DNA of 64,000 bases from Cephalotrichum gorgonifer (GCA_900312665.1 ONZQ02000009.1:542420-606419); one strand, 5' to 3'. Positions 30,909 through 43,963 are shown, counted from the first letter of the stretch. Made by a program: numbers and translations. Notes: a model not told the origin generated them from the letters alone.

Positions 30909-33900
30909 ATGGACGGCGCCGCTATCCAGTCCGACGACTTGTTGGACCCTCCATTGCGCCTCTTCGAGCGCCTCCGTCAGATAGCTGGGTATACCTGGGA
31001 CGAATCCCAGCTTCCTTTGCATACCAGTTTCGATGCATGGTGAGCCGCCCCTCCAGCCCCCTCCTCCGTACCGGCTAGTCAGTAGGGCTTCTACTGATCC
31101 TTTCCAGGATTATTCACGGCACCCGTTTCGTCTCCCCGCACAGCTCGAGCGCCCCTCGCCATGTCTCAAGCCCGGGTTCCACCTCAAGGTTTTATTCTGG
31201 CCGACCGTCGCCATCCGAGAACTACGGCCCGATGCTCCATACCGATCCCAATGCTATCCCACCCTCGCCCTCGAATACTCCGCCCGCCCTCGCGACCTCG
31301 GTCCCTGAGATATCCTACGTCGAAGAACCCGTGACCGCCCGCCTGTCGTACCAGGTACTGAGGGAAGAGCGTGCGTTCCATATCGCGAAAAGCGTGGTGA
31401 CGTCAGCTGACCCCGAGGGGGAGCACATCTTCAAGCCGCTGGATCTGCTCCGCCTAAACCCGTACCCTAGCGATCGCGGCCCCATCGCCCTGGCTATTTA
31501 CCAAGACCTAGGCCCCAATGCTATGTTCAAACTTTTGGATCTTGGTCCAGCCTTCTACTCCTGCCGCAAAGTCAACGACCAGTACCGAGCACGTATAGAC
31601 CCCGACTTCCGACTTGGCCCTCCCATCGGCCTGGATGAGTTCCTCGATTTTGCGATTGGAGCCACCAAATGCCTCGAAATACTTCATCACGACCAGGGTA
31701 TGATACATGGCGAGATTCGTGGCGATGCGTTCCATTACAACGAGGAAACGGGGAAGGTTAGGCTGGTATCGTTCGGTTCCGGCCTGAGGTCCTTCGAGCA
31801 CGGGTTGACGAGCACCGGCTGGCTATCGTTATCACGAGAGATTGGCGCAAAGAATAGGCTTCTGTATATCAGCCCAGAACAAACTGGCCGCATGCCGGCC
31901 GAGCCCGACACCAGAACCGACATCTATTCGCTTGGCGTGTTATTTTGGACCCTCCTCACCCAACAGCCTGTATTCGAAGGCGCGACCCCCTTAGACATTG
32001 TCCAGGGAGTACTTCGGATGCGCATCCCAAACGTGTCTACCTTTAGGAAGGACGTGCCCGATGTTGTCGGGAGGATTATACAAAAGTGCACGGCGAAGAA
32101 TATCGCAGACCGTTACCAATCAGTCAGCGGCCTTCGGTTCGATCTTCTTAAGGTCCAGCAGCTCCTTCGCCATCGTGACTGGGGCTCCTTGAAGGAGTTG
32201 AGCATTGGGACCCAGGATGTTTCCTCTTTCTTCTTGCTTCCCACTACGATGATCGGCCGGGAGAAAGAGCGGAGCCAGCTTGTCAAGGTCATTGAGCGTG
32301 TAGCCAAGAATCACGCTCATATCCAAAGGGTCGCGGGCGCCAACCGATTCTCCGACGCCTCCAGCTTTTCCAACGAGTTCTTCGACGGTGCGGATGTTTC
32401 CAGTGAAGGCGCAAGTTCCGCCGAGGGAAATCATAGATATAGCAGCTCCCACACTCAGACCGTTTGGTCGGACCCTAGGCAGTCAAGAAGCAGCCTTTAT
32501 CCATCGCCCCCGGTCGAGGGATCATCTATATTCCACAGCGAGATCCTACCCTCACCAGCGTCCGGACCATCGGGTCGTGTCCCAAGGGCCTGGGAGCGCC
32601 ACCATTCTATATCCTTCGAGGACAAGGGTCTGATGGAGAACGGCATAGCAGAACGAGATACGACGCGGCACGGCGCTGTCGACTCATCTTCCTCGTCCAG
32701 TCTCTCGCGCCAATTAGGTAATGCCAAATTTCGACAACGCGGCCATTGCGAGGTTATTACCGTCGAGGGTGAAGCTGGCCAGGGAAAATCGCTATTGGTT
32801 CAGTCTGTGCTCGTGGAGGCAAGGCGCCAGGGCTACTGCGCTACAGCGAAATTCGACCCTGCAAGACGATCGCCCTATGGACCGCTGCTCAAGCTCCTGT
32901 CCTTGATCTTCAAGCAGGTTTGGGGCGAACGAAACACGGAAACGCCATTCCACCAGGCATTGCAGCAGTATGTGCGGCCAGTTTGGCCGATGCTCCACAA
33001 GCTCCTCGGCCTCCCCGAGTTTCTAATCGGCCAGGTGGAAGCGCCATCGCCATCAACTCCTCCCGCGAGGTCCGTATCTGCATCGTCACGGCCTAGACCT
33101 AAGAGACGAGGATCGTCTCCCGGGGCAGCGTCGACAAGGACCTGCCGGAGCGCCAACGCCTCATCCCAAAGCTCCCAAGATTTCCTCCGCGCCGGCGCCT
33201 CAACAAAAATGACGAGGCTCATTAACATCTTCCTAGACGTTCTGCGGATGTTCACTGCCCACAAGTTCATCTGCTTCTGTATCGACGACCTGCATTTCGC
33301 GGACGATGAGTCCCTTGAACTGACATCTCAGATAATCGGGACCAGGATCAACATGGTTATCATTCTGACGTACAGGCCGGATGGGCCAGATGGAATCTCG
33401 GCGGACAAGGTTCACCGCGTTATCCATCCACCTGGGTCGGAGCGTAAGCCTCGCACTCTCTCTCCCCTTGACCGAACGGGTTTCCCTCCATTGAACTATC
33501 ATCTGGAGACTGACAAGGAGTTACCAGAAACCCCACGCTCGGGCGGACCGGTGGTCACTCGAATTATCCTTCAGCCACTCAGCGAAGCCGAGATCGCGCA
33601 CTACGTAGCGACGACCCTTAGCAGACCTGAGGGGGAGATTTCAACACTAGCTAAGGTTATCATATCGAAAACGCGCGGCAATCCGTTCTACATGCGCGAG
33701 ATGTTGAACGCTTGCAATCGGAAAAAGTGCATTTGGTACGATTACAGAGACAGCCAGTGGCATTTCGACATCGACAAGCTGCTCGAACAATTCCGAGGCG
33801 AGAAAGACTACGACGTTCTCGACACTAGTTTTATCACGCGACGGCTGAACGAGCTGCCACCAGCATCTCGTGCGATCCTGGCCTGGGCAGCCATGTTCGG

Positions 33901-36900
33901 GCAGTCCTTCTCCTTCAAATTGATCACGGAGCTATTAACCAGTAAATTTGTCAACGAGGTTGAGGAGGCCGATGGTTGCCTCAACCTTAGACCTTACTCT
34001 CAGCAAGAGGCTATCGAAGGCCTTCAGGCTGCCCTCCAGGCATATATATTAGTTCCTAGCGACTCCGACGACAAGTTCCGGTTTGCCCATGATCGATATA
34101 TCCAAGCCGCCGTCGCCCTTAAGGAGTGCAACTCGAGGAAGATGCACTTTGTAATCGCTCAAACCCTCATGACCTACTATGGGCCCGAGTCGAGATGGCG
34201 AGACAGCACGGCCCAACACATTTGCGAGGCGGTGAATCTTATTAGGCGCCGCATCAAGTTCCGCCGGCCATTCCGAGACCTCCTGTTCGACTGCGCCCAG
34301 ATAGCGACGGAGAATGGCGCGAGGCCAACAGCTGCCAAGTACTATAGCAGTGCTGTGGCCTTGCTGCAGCCGAACCCATGGGGGGATGATGCCGAGGATG
34401 TATCCTACGATGAAACTATGCAACTGTACCTAAGGGCAGCGGAATGCGCTCTCTTCATGGGCCATCATGCGGCGGCCAACAGCCTTCTTTCGACCACATT
34501 GAAGTGTGCGAGGACTGCCCTCGACAAAGCCCCGGCATATGTTTTGCAGTCTAGAATATTCGCGCAGAGCGGCGATGCGGACTCTGCGCTGAGGTCTCTC
34601 AGAGACTGCCTTGTCGCGCTCGGGGTTGAAATTGACGAGGAGCCGACTTTCGAGAAGTGTGATAGCCAGTTCGAGACGCTCGCCGTCAAAATCAAAGCTC
34701 TGGACCGGGAGAGCCTCCTCAATAATGCGAAAGAGCCAAACGATCCGGCCCTTACGTCCGTCGGAGCCGTCCTCGTGGAAGCGCTCAGCGCAGCCTGGTG
34801 GACCGACAACCTTCAGTTCTGCAACCTGTCGATGACTATGCTTGACATGCACCTAACCTCGGGTGGATTTCCACAGTCTGGCATGGGGTTTCTGTACTTC
34901 GCAATCGTCGCGCTATCGCGGTTCAATATGGTCCAGTTCGCGGTTGACCTTGCTGGGATGGGTCTGGAGCTTTTGGATAGATGTCATGACTCGTTCACCA
35001 TGTCGAGGGGCTATCTCGCGTTTGCGAATTTCTTAGCTCATGTCCATTATCCCCTCAGAAATATCGCCATCCTGGTGGAGGGGCTAGTGGAATATGCCGC
35101 TGTCGCCGGGGACAGGATCTCGATGATCTTGAGCCTCGGTACCTCCGCCTGGTGCAAACTCTTTGCGAGCGAGAACTGCGCTGACCTCGAGTCTTGGTGT
35201 CAATATGGCTGCGAGGAGATTCCGGATTGGCAACAAGATTCTCGAGGTGGCACGATGCTCCTTGGCGTGAGGCAAACTTGTCGGGCGCTTCAGGGCAAAA
35301 CATACACGAATGATCCAAGCAATATCCTGTCGGACGAGTGCCATGATATGGAAGGGTACAAGCAGTGGTTACGGGACCATACTCACAATGGGCTCCGATC
35401 TCTGCTTGTCTATGAAACGTTCGAGGCCCTTGTGCTTTACCTTTACGGACATTACGACGAGTCTATAGAGGTTGGTGGGCGGTGTCTCCAGAGCATCTCG
35501 AAGATCTGGACTTTACGAAGTGCGCGGGCGACGATATTCGTCCATGGCCTTGCCCTAGCAGGGAGAGTGTTTAAGAAGCTCCAAGACCCGATGCTAGCGG
35601 GCACGGACGACATGAAAACCGAGGTTGCAGACGTGCTCATGCAGCTACGGGACGCGAGGCAAAAGATTGTTGACTGGGAAGTTGTGAATAGCGTCAACTA
35701 TCTATCATGGTCGAAATACATCGAAGCCCAGATTGAGGAACTCTCTGGAAATATGGGCCTCGCTGTTCAATGCTATGAAGAGGGTCTCGAACATGCAGCA
35801 GAGTCAGCCTTTGTATTCGAAGAAGCCCTTGGAAGCTATCTCTTAGGCGCCTGCTTCTTGAGGCAAAGGGCAAAGAGGTCTGCACGGGCGATGCTACGAG
35901 ATGCTACGAGCCTGTACCGCCAATATGGGGCTACGGGGGTGTCGGGTTTCATCCAGGAGCAATATGGCGACCTGCTGCTCAATGGTGGTGGCTCACGCAT
36001 GATAGATAACGCCGTACAGACGGACTTCACGACCGACTCATCACACATACTGCCCTATCATCACGCTGACGCGGACGAAGAGGATGGATTGCCACAAAAC
36101 AAGACCGCCGCCGGTGACAACGGGAACAGGATCGGGGCGTGGCGGGGTTCGATGAATTTGCAGCAAGAGGCAGGCGCGGGACTGCCAGCCCTCGATATGA
36201 TCGATCTTCACGCAATATTGCTCTCCTCGCAAGCCATGTCATCTGTACTTCAAGTTGACGAGCTTCTGAAGACCATGTGTGATGCAATATTACAGACATG
36301 CGGTGGCTCGGCAACCCTCGCGTCCATCCTCGTCCACGACAAGGACACAAAGGAGTGGAGCCTTGCCGCGAGCGGCGACCCAGAGAAGGGAGCATCGGCT
36401 CATATCCCCGGGATTCCCTTACAGGAAACCACCTTCGTGGCGGAGAATGTCGTCTTGGGGTGCGCGCGATTCCGCGAGCCAGTCTTCATCCACGATCTTC
36501 TTAGTGACGAGAGGTTTGGGACCGTCAGCGACACGTGGTTACAGAGGAATCCAAGTAGCAAGGCGGTGATTGCCATTCCCATTTCCTACGGAGATACGCG
36601 GCTCCTGGGTGTTCTTTATCTCGAAGGCGAGACGGGTTCATTTACGGACCGAAACGTTACGGTACTCCAACTCCTCGTCAACCAGATCGGCATAAGCTAT
36701 TCCAATGCCCTCGCCATGAAGGCAGTTGAGAAGTTCTCGGCCGAGAACGTGTTGGCGCTCTCGCTGCAGAAGGACGCACTCGCCAAAGCGCTGGAGGCTG
36801 AGACTAAGGCCAAAAATGCTGAGGCCGAAGCCATGCGAAACGTGAAGCTGGCCGAGGAGGCGGCGAGGGCCAAGTCCATCTTTCTGGCCAATGTCTCCCA

Positions 36901-38507
36901 CGAGCTCCGCACGCCACTGAACGGCGTAATCGGCAACTCGGAGCTCCTGACAGAGAGCAGTCTGAACAGGGAGCAGCTAGAAATGGCGGACTCGATCAGG
37001 GTTTCGGCTGAGCTGCTGCTCACGGTCATCAACGACATTCTCGATTACTCTCGCATGGAGGCGGACAAAATGAAGCTGTACATTAGCGCGTTCAACCCGG
37101 AGGAGATGGTAAGAGAGGTAGTGCGTGCGGCGTCGTACAGCAACCGCGAGAAGGCGGAGCGTGTGAAGATCATCCAGGATATCAACCTTCCAACGATGCT
37201 CATATATGGAGACCCCATCCGACTGCATCAAGTCCTGGGCAATCTGATCGGGAACAGCATCAAGTTTACGGAGACGGGGTCGGTCACCATCGGCGCGCGA
37301 GTCGACCAGGACCTGGGGGACAAGGTGAGGCTCACCTTCTGGGTTCAGGATACCGGGATCGGGATTCCACCGCAACAACTCGCGAGGCTTTTCCAGCCGT
37401 TTAGTCAAGCGGACGCCAGCACGGCTCGCAAATACGGAGGCAGCGGGCTTGGCCTCAGCATCTGCAAGAGCCTAATTGAGACGATGATGAAGGGAAAGAT
37501 CGAGCTAGAGAGCGGGGAAAATACGGGGACGCGCGCATGGTTCACGGTCACATTCGACAAGGCCCTCGGGGGAGCGGCACGGGGAGACAGGGCGGCCGGG
37601 AACACGCAGTCATCCCCGGAAACGGACAAGGGGAGGGGCAGGTCGGATTCGGTGCCGGCCGTTCCGCAGAACCCATTCCTAGACCTGTCGCAGATATCGA
37701 AGGAGGAGTTGCGCATCTGCATTGCAGAGGACAACACGATCAACCAGAAGATCGCGATCCAGTACGTCAAGCGGCTGGGCTACCCAAATGTGGATGCCTA
37801 CGAGAACGGCGAGAAGGCGATACAGGGGCTTCGAGAGAAGGCGGCCAGCGGGCGGCCGTACCACGTCATACTTATGGACGTGCAGATGCCGATACTGGAC
37901 GGCTACGAGGCCACCAAAATTATTCGCAAGGACGCGGACGAGGCCGTTAGGAAGGTCCTCATCATCGCAATGACTGCGAGTGCTATCCACGGGGACCGAG
38001 AGAAGTGCCTAGCGGCGGGGATGAATGACTACCTCGCGAAGCCAGTCAGGGCCGACGTTCTGAAGAGGAAGTTGGAGGCATACGTCGGGCTTCCATCGGA
38101 GGTGAGGAGATTCGTTTCGTTTATTGGGCTAAAAAGAGTGGGACTGACAAGGAGCTTAGGATAGCGATTCACACGACCTCGGGCACGACCTCGGCGACTC
38201 TAAAGGTGGTGAGTCCGTGGGCCACAACGGGACCTCAGGGGGGTCCAGCGACCCGGGTCATCGATCCTCGGAGTCGGGTGGGGAGAAGAGCATAGGCGCG
38301 CATACGAAGCGGCAGCCCAGAAAGCTCACGAAGAACCGAACGGATCTAGACCCAGCGCCGCAGGTTCAGGCGCAGGCAGAGGAGAAGCCTCCGGCACAGG
38401 ATCAGCCACAACCCCCGACCCAGGCACAGTCGCAGCTGCAGACGCAGGCGCAGATGGTACCGGAGAGGGAGAAGAAGGGTGTCCTAACGAAGAAGCCACC
38501 AGGCTAG
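30909..38507 (+). CDS. Giant hybrid histidine kinase with N-terminal pseudokinase and ATPase (group X-like)
   Basis: Exons 30909-31039, 31108-38101 and 38160-38507; 2490 residues. Residues about 120-400 are a protein-kinase fold: HGEIRGDAF (from 244) replaces HRD and SFG replaces DFG, so it looks catalytically dead. A P-loop ATPase follows (GEAGQGKS, 598-605; Walker B-like FICFCIDDLHFADDES). Then come alpha-helical TPR-like repeats, a GAF domain (about 1755-1910), a coiled coil, and a histidine kinase with phospho-acceptor His1975 (SHELRTPLNG), N box LIGNSIKFTETG, DTGIGIP and GGSGLGLSI. The receiver has acidic EDN, phospho-acceptor Asp2301 (ILMDVQMP) and KP. Exon 3 adds a Gln/Pro-rich, basic tail after the receiver. 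The layout matches fungal group X kinases (S. pombe Mak2/Mak3, Candida Chk1), which feed stress signals through Ypd1-type phosphorelay. Confidence 0.93.
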
Positions 38508-39428
38508 GATCACTTATGAGAGGCGTACGAGTCTCACCCTTTTGCACCCCCCTGCTGCACTATACCGCAATTCCTACTTTACTTTTTTTCGGTGCAGGAG
38601 GCTCCTCTGGAAACCCAAGCTTCTAGTTTGTTTTCCATCTGGGAGACACGGGTTAACCAGGGAGGAGGTAGGGAGGAGGTATACCTTCTACATCTCTCTA
38701 TCTCTCGGCACCTACATCTCTTTGTTTTGTTACGTATTATTCATCACTTGTTGTACCATGGTCTTGCTTCTTGATGCCCCTCTTTCCGGGGTAGGGTATA
38801 CGCAGTTCAGGACCAGGATAATGCCCCATTTACAAGCTCATTTTTAACGGTGTTTCGTTTGGCATGTTGGGATCGGATGGGGTTGGGTTGGGTGTCATGG
38901 TTAGAAAAGGATGTTATCATTTGCCTGGAGGACGAGGAGTGAGGACCAGACGGGGATGCAAAGAAAGCGGGGGGAGGGGCGCGAGCTGATGCCGCCAGCC
39001 CCCCAGTGGTAGTCTACGACAGAGATTAGCAATGAAACTGCCCGGTCCCACCAAGGCCGTAAATGGGCCGAGAGAGGTGCCCAACGCGGACCCCCTCGCT
39101 TATTCCTTTGAACTCTTGCTTAACTCTCCGGTTGATTCTTGTATGCTGAAGCCACACCCCATATAAACTGTTTCTAGTTCTTCAGCCGGCAGAGCGAAGG
39201 ACGGCATGGGATAATGACGTGTTCTCCTCTCCTCGCAGGCGGCGCGCGCGACAAAAGGCCTGGAGCCGGACCGATTATCGCTCTCTCGGCAACATCCACA
39301 TGCTGCTGCCCCCCGGAGTCCTCCAAACACACACATGCACACCGAGGCCAAAAATAGCGCGCCCTCCCTGGAACTGCAAGCGCTCGGACAATGCAAGCGC
39401 CGAGAGAATATGAAGAACCACATCATTC

Positions 39429-39456
39429 GTCGCCGCCGCCGCCGCCGCCGCCGCCC
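39429..39456. repeat. CCG trinucleotide microsatellite
   Basis: About eight CGC/CCG units followed by a C run, in non-coding DNA. Likely length-variable between isolates. Confidence 0.8.
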
Positions 39457-40110
39457 CCCCTTTTCACGCCCGCTCTTAGACATACGCCTGTCCGCGCCCG
39501 TACAAAGTATTTATCTTCACCCCAATATCGCGCCGACGAGTGATGGTGCGAGTAGCTTTGCGCCCTTGGCGCACAGACGCTTGAGCCGCCCCTCCCCCCC
39601 CTGGCCGAGCCTAGTCCCCTTTCTCGTCCATTCAAACCTGGAATCATCCCGATTCGTGCCAGGGATAATAATACAGGGCAACCATGGGAGTAGAGTAGCG
39701 TGAAGAAAAAAGGGCAAGGGGGGGGGCAGCCCTATGAAAACCCTCGGAGCATTTTATCCCTGGTACTTTTTGGGCTTAATATGTGCTTGTATGGGGTATG
39801 GGTGGTATTGAACATATCCGGGTCTCACTCACGAGCCACCAGTCCAATGAAGCTCCCTTCCATTCATTTCCGACCAAGCCGCTAGCACGACGTCACTCAC
39901 ATTTTTGTACAAATGATATATCTGGCTGCTCAAGTCTAAGGGGGGAAAAAACCTCTACACTCTTACTCAAATCATGAGATCCAACGACGAACGGTCAGGC
40001 CGATCGTCATCTCCCCAAAAATGTCTGCAGCCCTGAGGCGAACCATGGATGGGCCTCAGCTGCTGCCCCCCCTCCTCAAGCGCTTGTTGGCGCAACAAGA
40101 ATCTATCCTC

Positions 40111-40135
40111 ACTTGTACAGAGTACGAGTACAAGT
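40111..40135. repeat. Inverted repeat ACTTGTAC...GTACAAGT
   Basis: Perfect 8-bp arms ACTTGTAC and GTACAAGT separated by nine bases (AGAGTACGA). It belongs to the GTAC word family seen at many places in the window. It could be a protein-binding palindrome or a simple-sequence by-product. Confidence 0.5.
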
Positions 40136-41022
40136 GTATTGGCTTCCACAAAGTCCACCACCAGGCCCGTGCGCGCGCTCGAACCCCCCCGAACCGAACT
40201 TAAACGCTGCGTGGGTGGGCGCTTAGCGGTATATATTTAGAAACACTCCCTGGTTAGCGTCCTCCCTTCTTCCCCCTTCCAGCTTCCCTGCAAGTGACCG
40301 TACCTCGGTCCTGGTTTTCTCCATTGTACTCCTAATAATTCTTGTTTTGGGGGGGTTGTTGTTTTACCCCTGCATTCATGACGCGGCGCCATGTCCCGAA
40401 CTGGCCTCCTTCTTCGCGCACCCTGTGTCCCGTCTCGGCATGCCAAGCCTATAAGTGGTACGCCCGTGTTCGAAATATGTAATAGTGGCACGGGGCATCT
40501 ACCTCGCAAAGGGAAGGCCCCCGCAATGTGAGATACCCCCCGCCCCATAAGCGCCCGCTGATTAGCAACAGCGGTCGACGAGCAACCAATGAAACACGCC
40601 AGGCTTCCGAGCGTGATCAGCTCACACCATGTTTCTCTTCCTCTTTATGGACAGTTCGGCCCTAAATACAGGTACCGCAGAAACCCACCCCGCTCCGTCC
40701 CCACCGAAAGCCATGTCGATCGGTGGGAGAACCATATACTACCCTCCCATTGGGCCCCGTGCCCCAACGTCCACCGATTCAGCACGCCTCCGGAGGAATC
40801 TTGATCAAAGATGAAATAATTAAAAGTAACGCAGGGGCCCGTGGTAATCAGATGCGTTCGCAGGGCCTTAATGGATACGGAAAGCCGGAACACCCCCACT
40901 CCTATGCTGCTTCGGGTAGTGCTCCTCCATTATTCTTCAGATGCCCTCCAACACTTTCATGCCAAACACAGGCCAACTCAGCAACACATCAAGGTGTATC
41001 TGGGACTCATGTGTGCTCAGCT

Positions 41023-41044
41023 ATATATATATGTATATATATAT
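41023..41044. repeat. TA microsatellite
   Basis: Alternating TA run interrupted by one G (TATATATATATG then TATATATATATG) in intergenic DNA. Confidence 0.75.
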
Positions 41045-41694
41045 GAACTCCACATTCATTGTTATTCCCGCTCTTGAACAGGTGTATCGTAGCAGCCGTT
41101 TCTCGTCTAGCCGTACCCAAAAGATTAACCCAATGGAGGAAACATAGCAGATCGGGTCCATCATTCTCCCAGACCAACTCCTTGCCAAACACAACCCCGT
41201 CCTCACTCATTGTAAAAACGCGATCATCCAAAAAAAAAGTATACTGCCACCAGAGAAGAAAAAAACATCAGAACCACTAGAGTCATATTCCCCACTCCCT
41301 TGTATACAAAGCGAAAAAGAAGCATTACATTAAAACGAATGATTTCGCTATCCGTCACAATGCAGCCAACTGAAGTCTCAGGAATCTGTAACATTGGTGG
41401 AAGAAAGAAAAATAAATGTACCCCCCGCCTAAGTATCCGTTCCGCTGGTCCTGGCGCAACGAAAGCTGTCCAAACGGACATGGTTCCCGCCGTGCCGCGG
41501 CCGAGGTGTAACCTGGACCGTCGAGCTGGAATTCCTTTGCAGGGCGTCGGTTCATAGCGTACTCGTAAATAGGAAATTCGTTGCCGTGTGGTCGTTTGCA
41601 GTAGCATCGTGGGTGAAAGTGATACATCGCCATCAGTCGTCTCCGTAACCGTGTAATCGTAAGTCAAACATGTCGTTCTCCTATCCCCAGTCCG

Positions 41695-43219
41695 TCAGGG
41701 CGAATGGTCCCGCCGAGTCTCGCTCTCCTCGCTCTTTGTCGTCTGGCCTGCTGACGGATCAGGGGGCATCTCGTGCGAGCCTCCGGGAGGCTCACTCGTG
41801 AGGAGCGACGAAACCGTGTGCCCGCCTCCGCTTCTCGGCCTCCCGCTCTCCGTACCCCCTCCTCCTTCTCTCGATGGAAACTGTGATTGGCCAGGCGAAG
41901 AGCCTCGCGTCGGTGGCGTAATGCCCTCTTGGTGGCTACGGCGGTACGAAGTATAGGATGAGATATCGCTCTGCTGCCGGTGGTGGCCCCTCCTCAACCC
42001 CCTAGGGGGATTAGGAAGTCCGCTGGGCTGCGGCTGATGGGGGAAAGGGGGCGACCTCTGCCTGTGTGGCGGTGGTGGTTGGGGCTGCTGTGGTACACCA
42101 GTCGCTTTCCGCTTTCTCGGGGGCTCGCCTATTCATTGAACCAAGGATCGTTGCGTTAGCTTAGCCTCAAGTAGACGTCCTCTTGGGCTTTGACAAACCA
42201 GAGGTTCCCGCTGCTTGAGCGGCGCCGCCATCACCCTGGGTGGCTGGAGGCTGCCAGTGGTGGAAATAGATGGGGCTCGCCTGGTGTTCCTGGTGGTGTC
42301 CTGGGTGTTGTATGTTCGTGTTCAAATGCGGTAGATTTGGTACTGGTCCGAGTGGGCGTGATATCGGCTGCATCCCTGCGGTGACGCTCCCCCTTCCCCT
42401 CGTAGGAGAGGGAGGTATCTGGTACGCAGATGTGGGTCCCTGGGTAGCCCCCCCACCAGCCGAGGGTGCCGGGGGTGGGTAGTGCGAGTATAGCTGCCCC
42501 TGGGAGTCCCTGCGTCGCTCTGGGGGTACGGCGCCTCCTTGCGGAGGCATCAATTGGGGATGACCTGGCATTTGGGAAGCCATGAATTGTTGCGCCCACT
42601 CTACCGCGGCTTGGGGAAGAGTTCCGCTGCCCATTCCAGCAAAAACAATAGGTATCATGGGGGGCGGTATACCCCCGCTTATGGACGTCTTCAAGATCTC
42701 ATGTTCGAGCCTTCGTTGCTCGAGGCGCAAGGACTCCTGGTGGGTTCGTTCCTCTTCTTGCTTCCTTCTGTCCTCTTCGGCCTTGGCAAGGAGCCAGTTT
42801 CTCATGGCGTCCTCGGCACCTTGCCACTGGGATGGAGGAGCGGGGAGCTGCGCAAGCGGATGTGGATGCTGCGTCTGCGGTTGTTGGTGCTGGTGTTGTG
42901 ACGGTGGCGGCGGCGGAGGTTGTTGTTGGTGATGGTGGGGTGGCGGCGCATGACCGAGAGCCGCGGCGGACGGAGGTACGGAGGTGGCCGGCTGTGACTG
43001 GGGGGGGAGGGCCATGGCTGCCGGAGGGGGCAGGCCACGATGGGGGGCCGACATGGGTTGCCTCGGTGGACTGTAAGACCGGTCTGGGTTGGGCGGTGTC
43101 TTGTAGCGGTCTTGATATGTTAGTGGCGGCGACGGTCTGGATGTTGAGGGAGGCGTTGGAAAATCATGGGTCGGGTTGAAGGCGTGAGGCGTAGACTGCT
43201 TGGCCGTAAGCATCGTCAT
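41695..43219 (-). CDS. Pro/Gln-rich coiled-coil nuclear protein of unknown function
   Basis: Exons 43219-42199 and 42128-41695; donor GTTTGT, branch GCTAAC, acceptor AATAG, phase 1; 484 residues. The N-terminal 130 residues are Pro/His/Gln-rich. A charged helix follows (NWLLAKAEEDRRKQEEERTH and LRLEQRRLEHEIL, about residues 140-175). Then comes a conserved-looking ISGGIPPPMIPIVFAGMGSG, a Pro-rich stretch and SPIYFHHWQPP. The splice makes a basic PPRKRK nuclear-localisation-like motif. The Ser/Gly-rich C-terminus ends near SEESETRRDHSP. I recall similar architecture in uncharacterised ascomycete proteins and some putative DNA-binding regulators, but can name no function. The donor is not canonical; the alternative GTCTAC donor breaks the frame. 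Confidence 0.8.
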
Positions 43220-43943
43220 ATGATGAGACTGGATACGTGCGCGAACATAAAGGGAGGGCTGCGATTGAGGGTATGGTGGTGACTGCTACAAGGAAGGTAA
43301 CGTGACGAGAGAAGAAGAATATCGCGGAGAGTGCAAGCAGCAGCGGAGGATGAATAGAAGACGCGGGATTGCGAGCAAAATATTGTAATAATAAAAAAGC
43401 AAGAAGCAATGGGGTGTGTAAGGTGGATATAACCTTTTTCTTTGGAGAAGCAAGCTGGATGTGACGACCAGCCTAAGTGTAGTTATGTCGAGAGACGAAG
43501 TGGATTATGGACCCGCAAGATGGATGAGGCCGACTTCATCTGGCCATTGGTCCCGAAGCCGCATATAGGTGTAATAAGTACCTCTTAATATAGCAAGGGA
43601 CGACGGCCCTGACAAGGGGGCACTGCTGGGTGCTCCGATCGGGATGAGGATCTGTACGACCGAGTGCGCTACTCTAGAATAGAACGCTTACTGTAGATGA
43701 GGCGGGACCGTGGACCGCGGTCAGGGAAGGTCGGTCGGCAGGTGTGGAGGGTTAGGCGCCAGGGTAGGGTTGATCGGAACAAGGGGCACCGGAGGAGCTA
43801 GAGGTGTACCATATAAAGCTCGGTGCTGGGCGACAATGGGGAGAGTGGCAGTCCGCTGCACTTGTATCTGCGTGCGTGCAGTGGATCGTACGGGCTGCTG
43901 AGACCTGGAGCGGCAGGAGGTCTTGGTCGAAAGGGAAGAGGAA

Positions 43944-43963
43944 GGGGGGGGGGGGGGGGGGGG
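43944..43963. repeat. Poly-G tract (20 bases)
   Basis: Uninterrupted run of 20 guanines about 725 bp upstream of the coiled-coil gene; on that gene's sense strand it is poly-C. Confidence 0.85.

Larger units (their letters stand above)
38508..41694. other. Gene-poor spacer with microsatellites
   Basis: 3.19 kb between convergent stop codons. It contains a CCG repeat (39429-39456), a TA repeat (about 41023-41044), an inverted repeat (40111-40135) and several A- or C-runs. No frame shows family resemblance, and the open stretches present are low-complexity. Confidence 0.5.
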
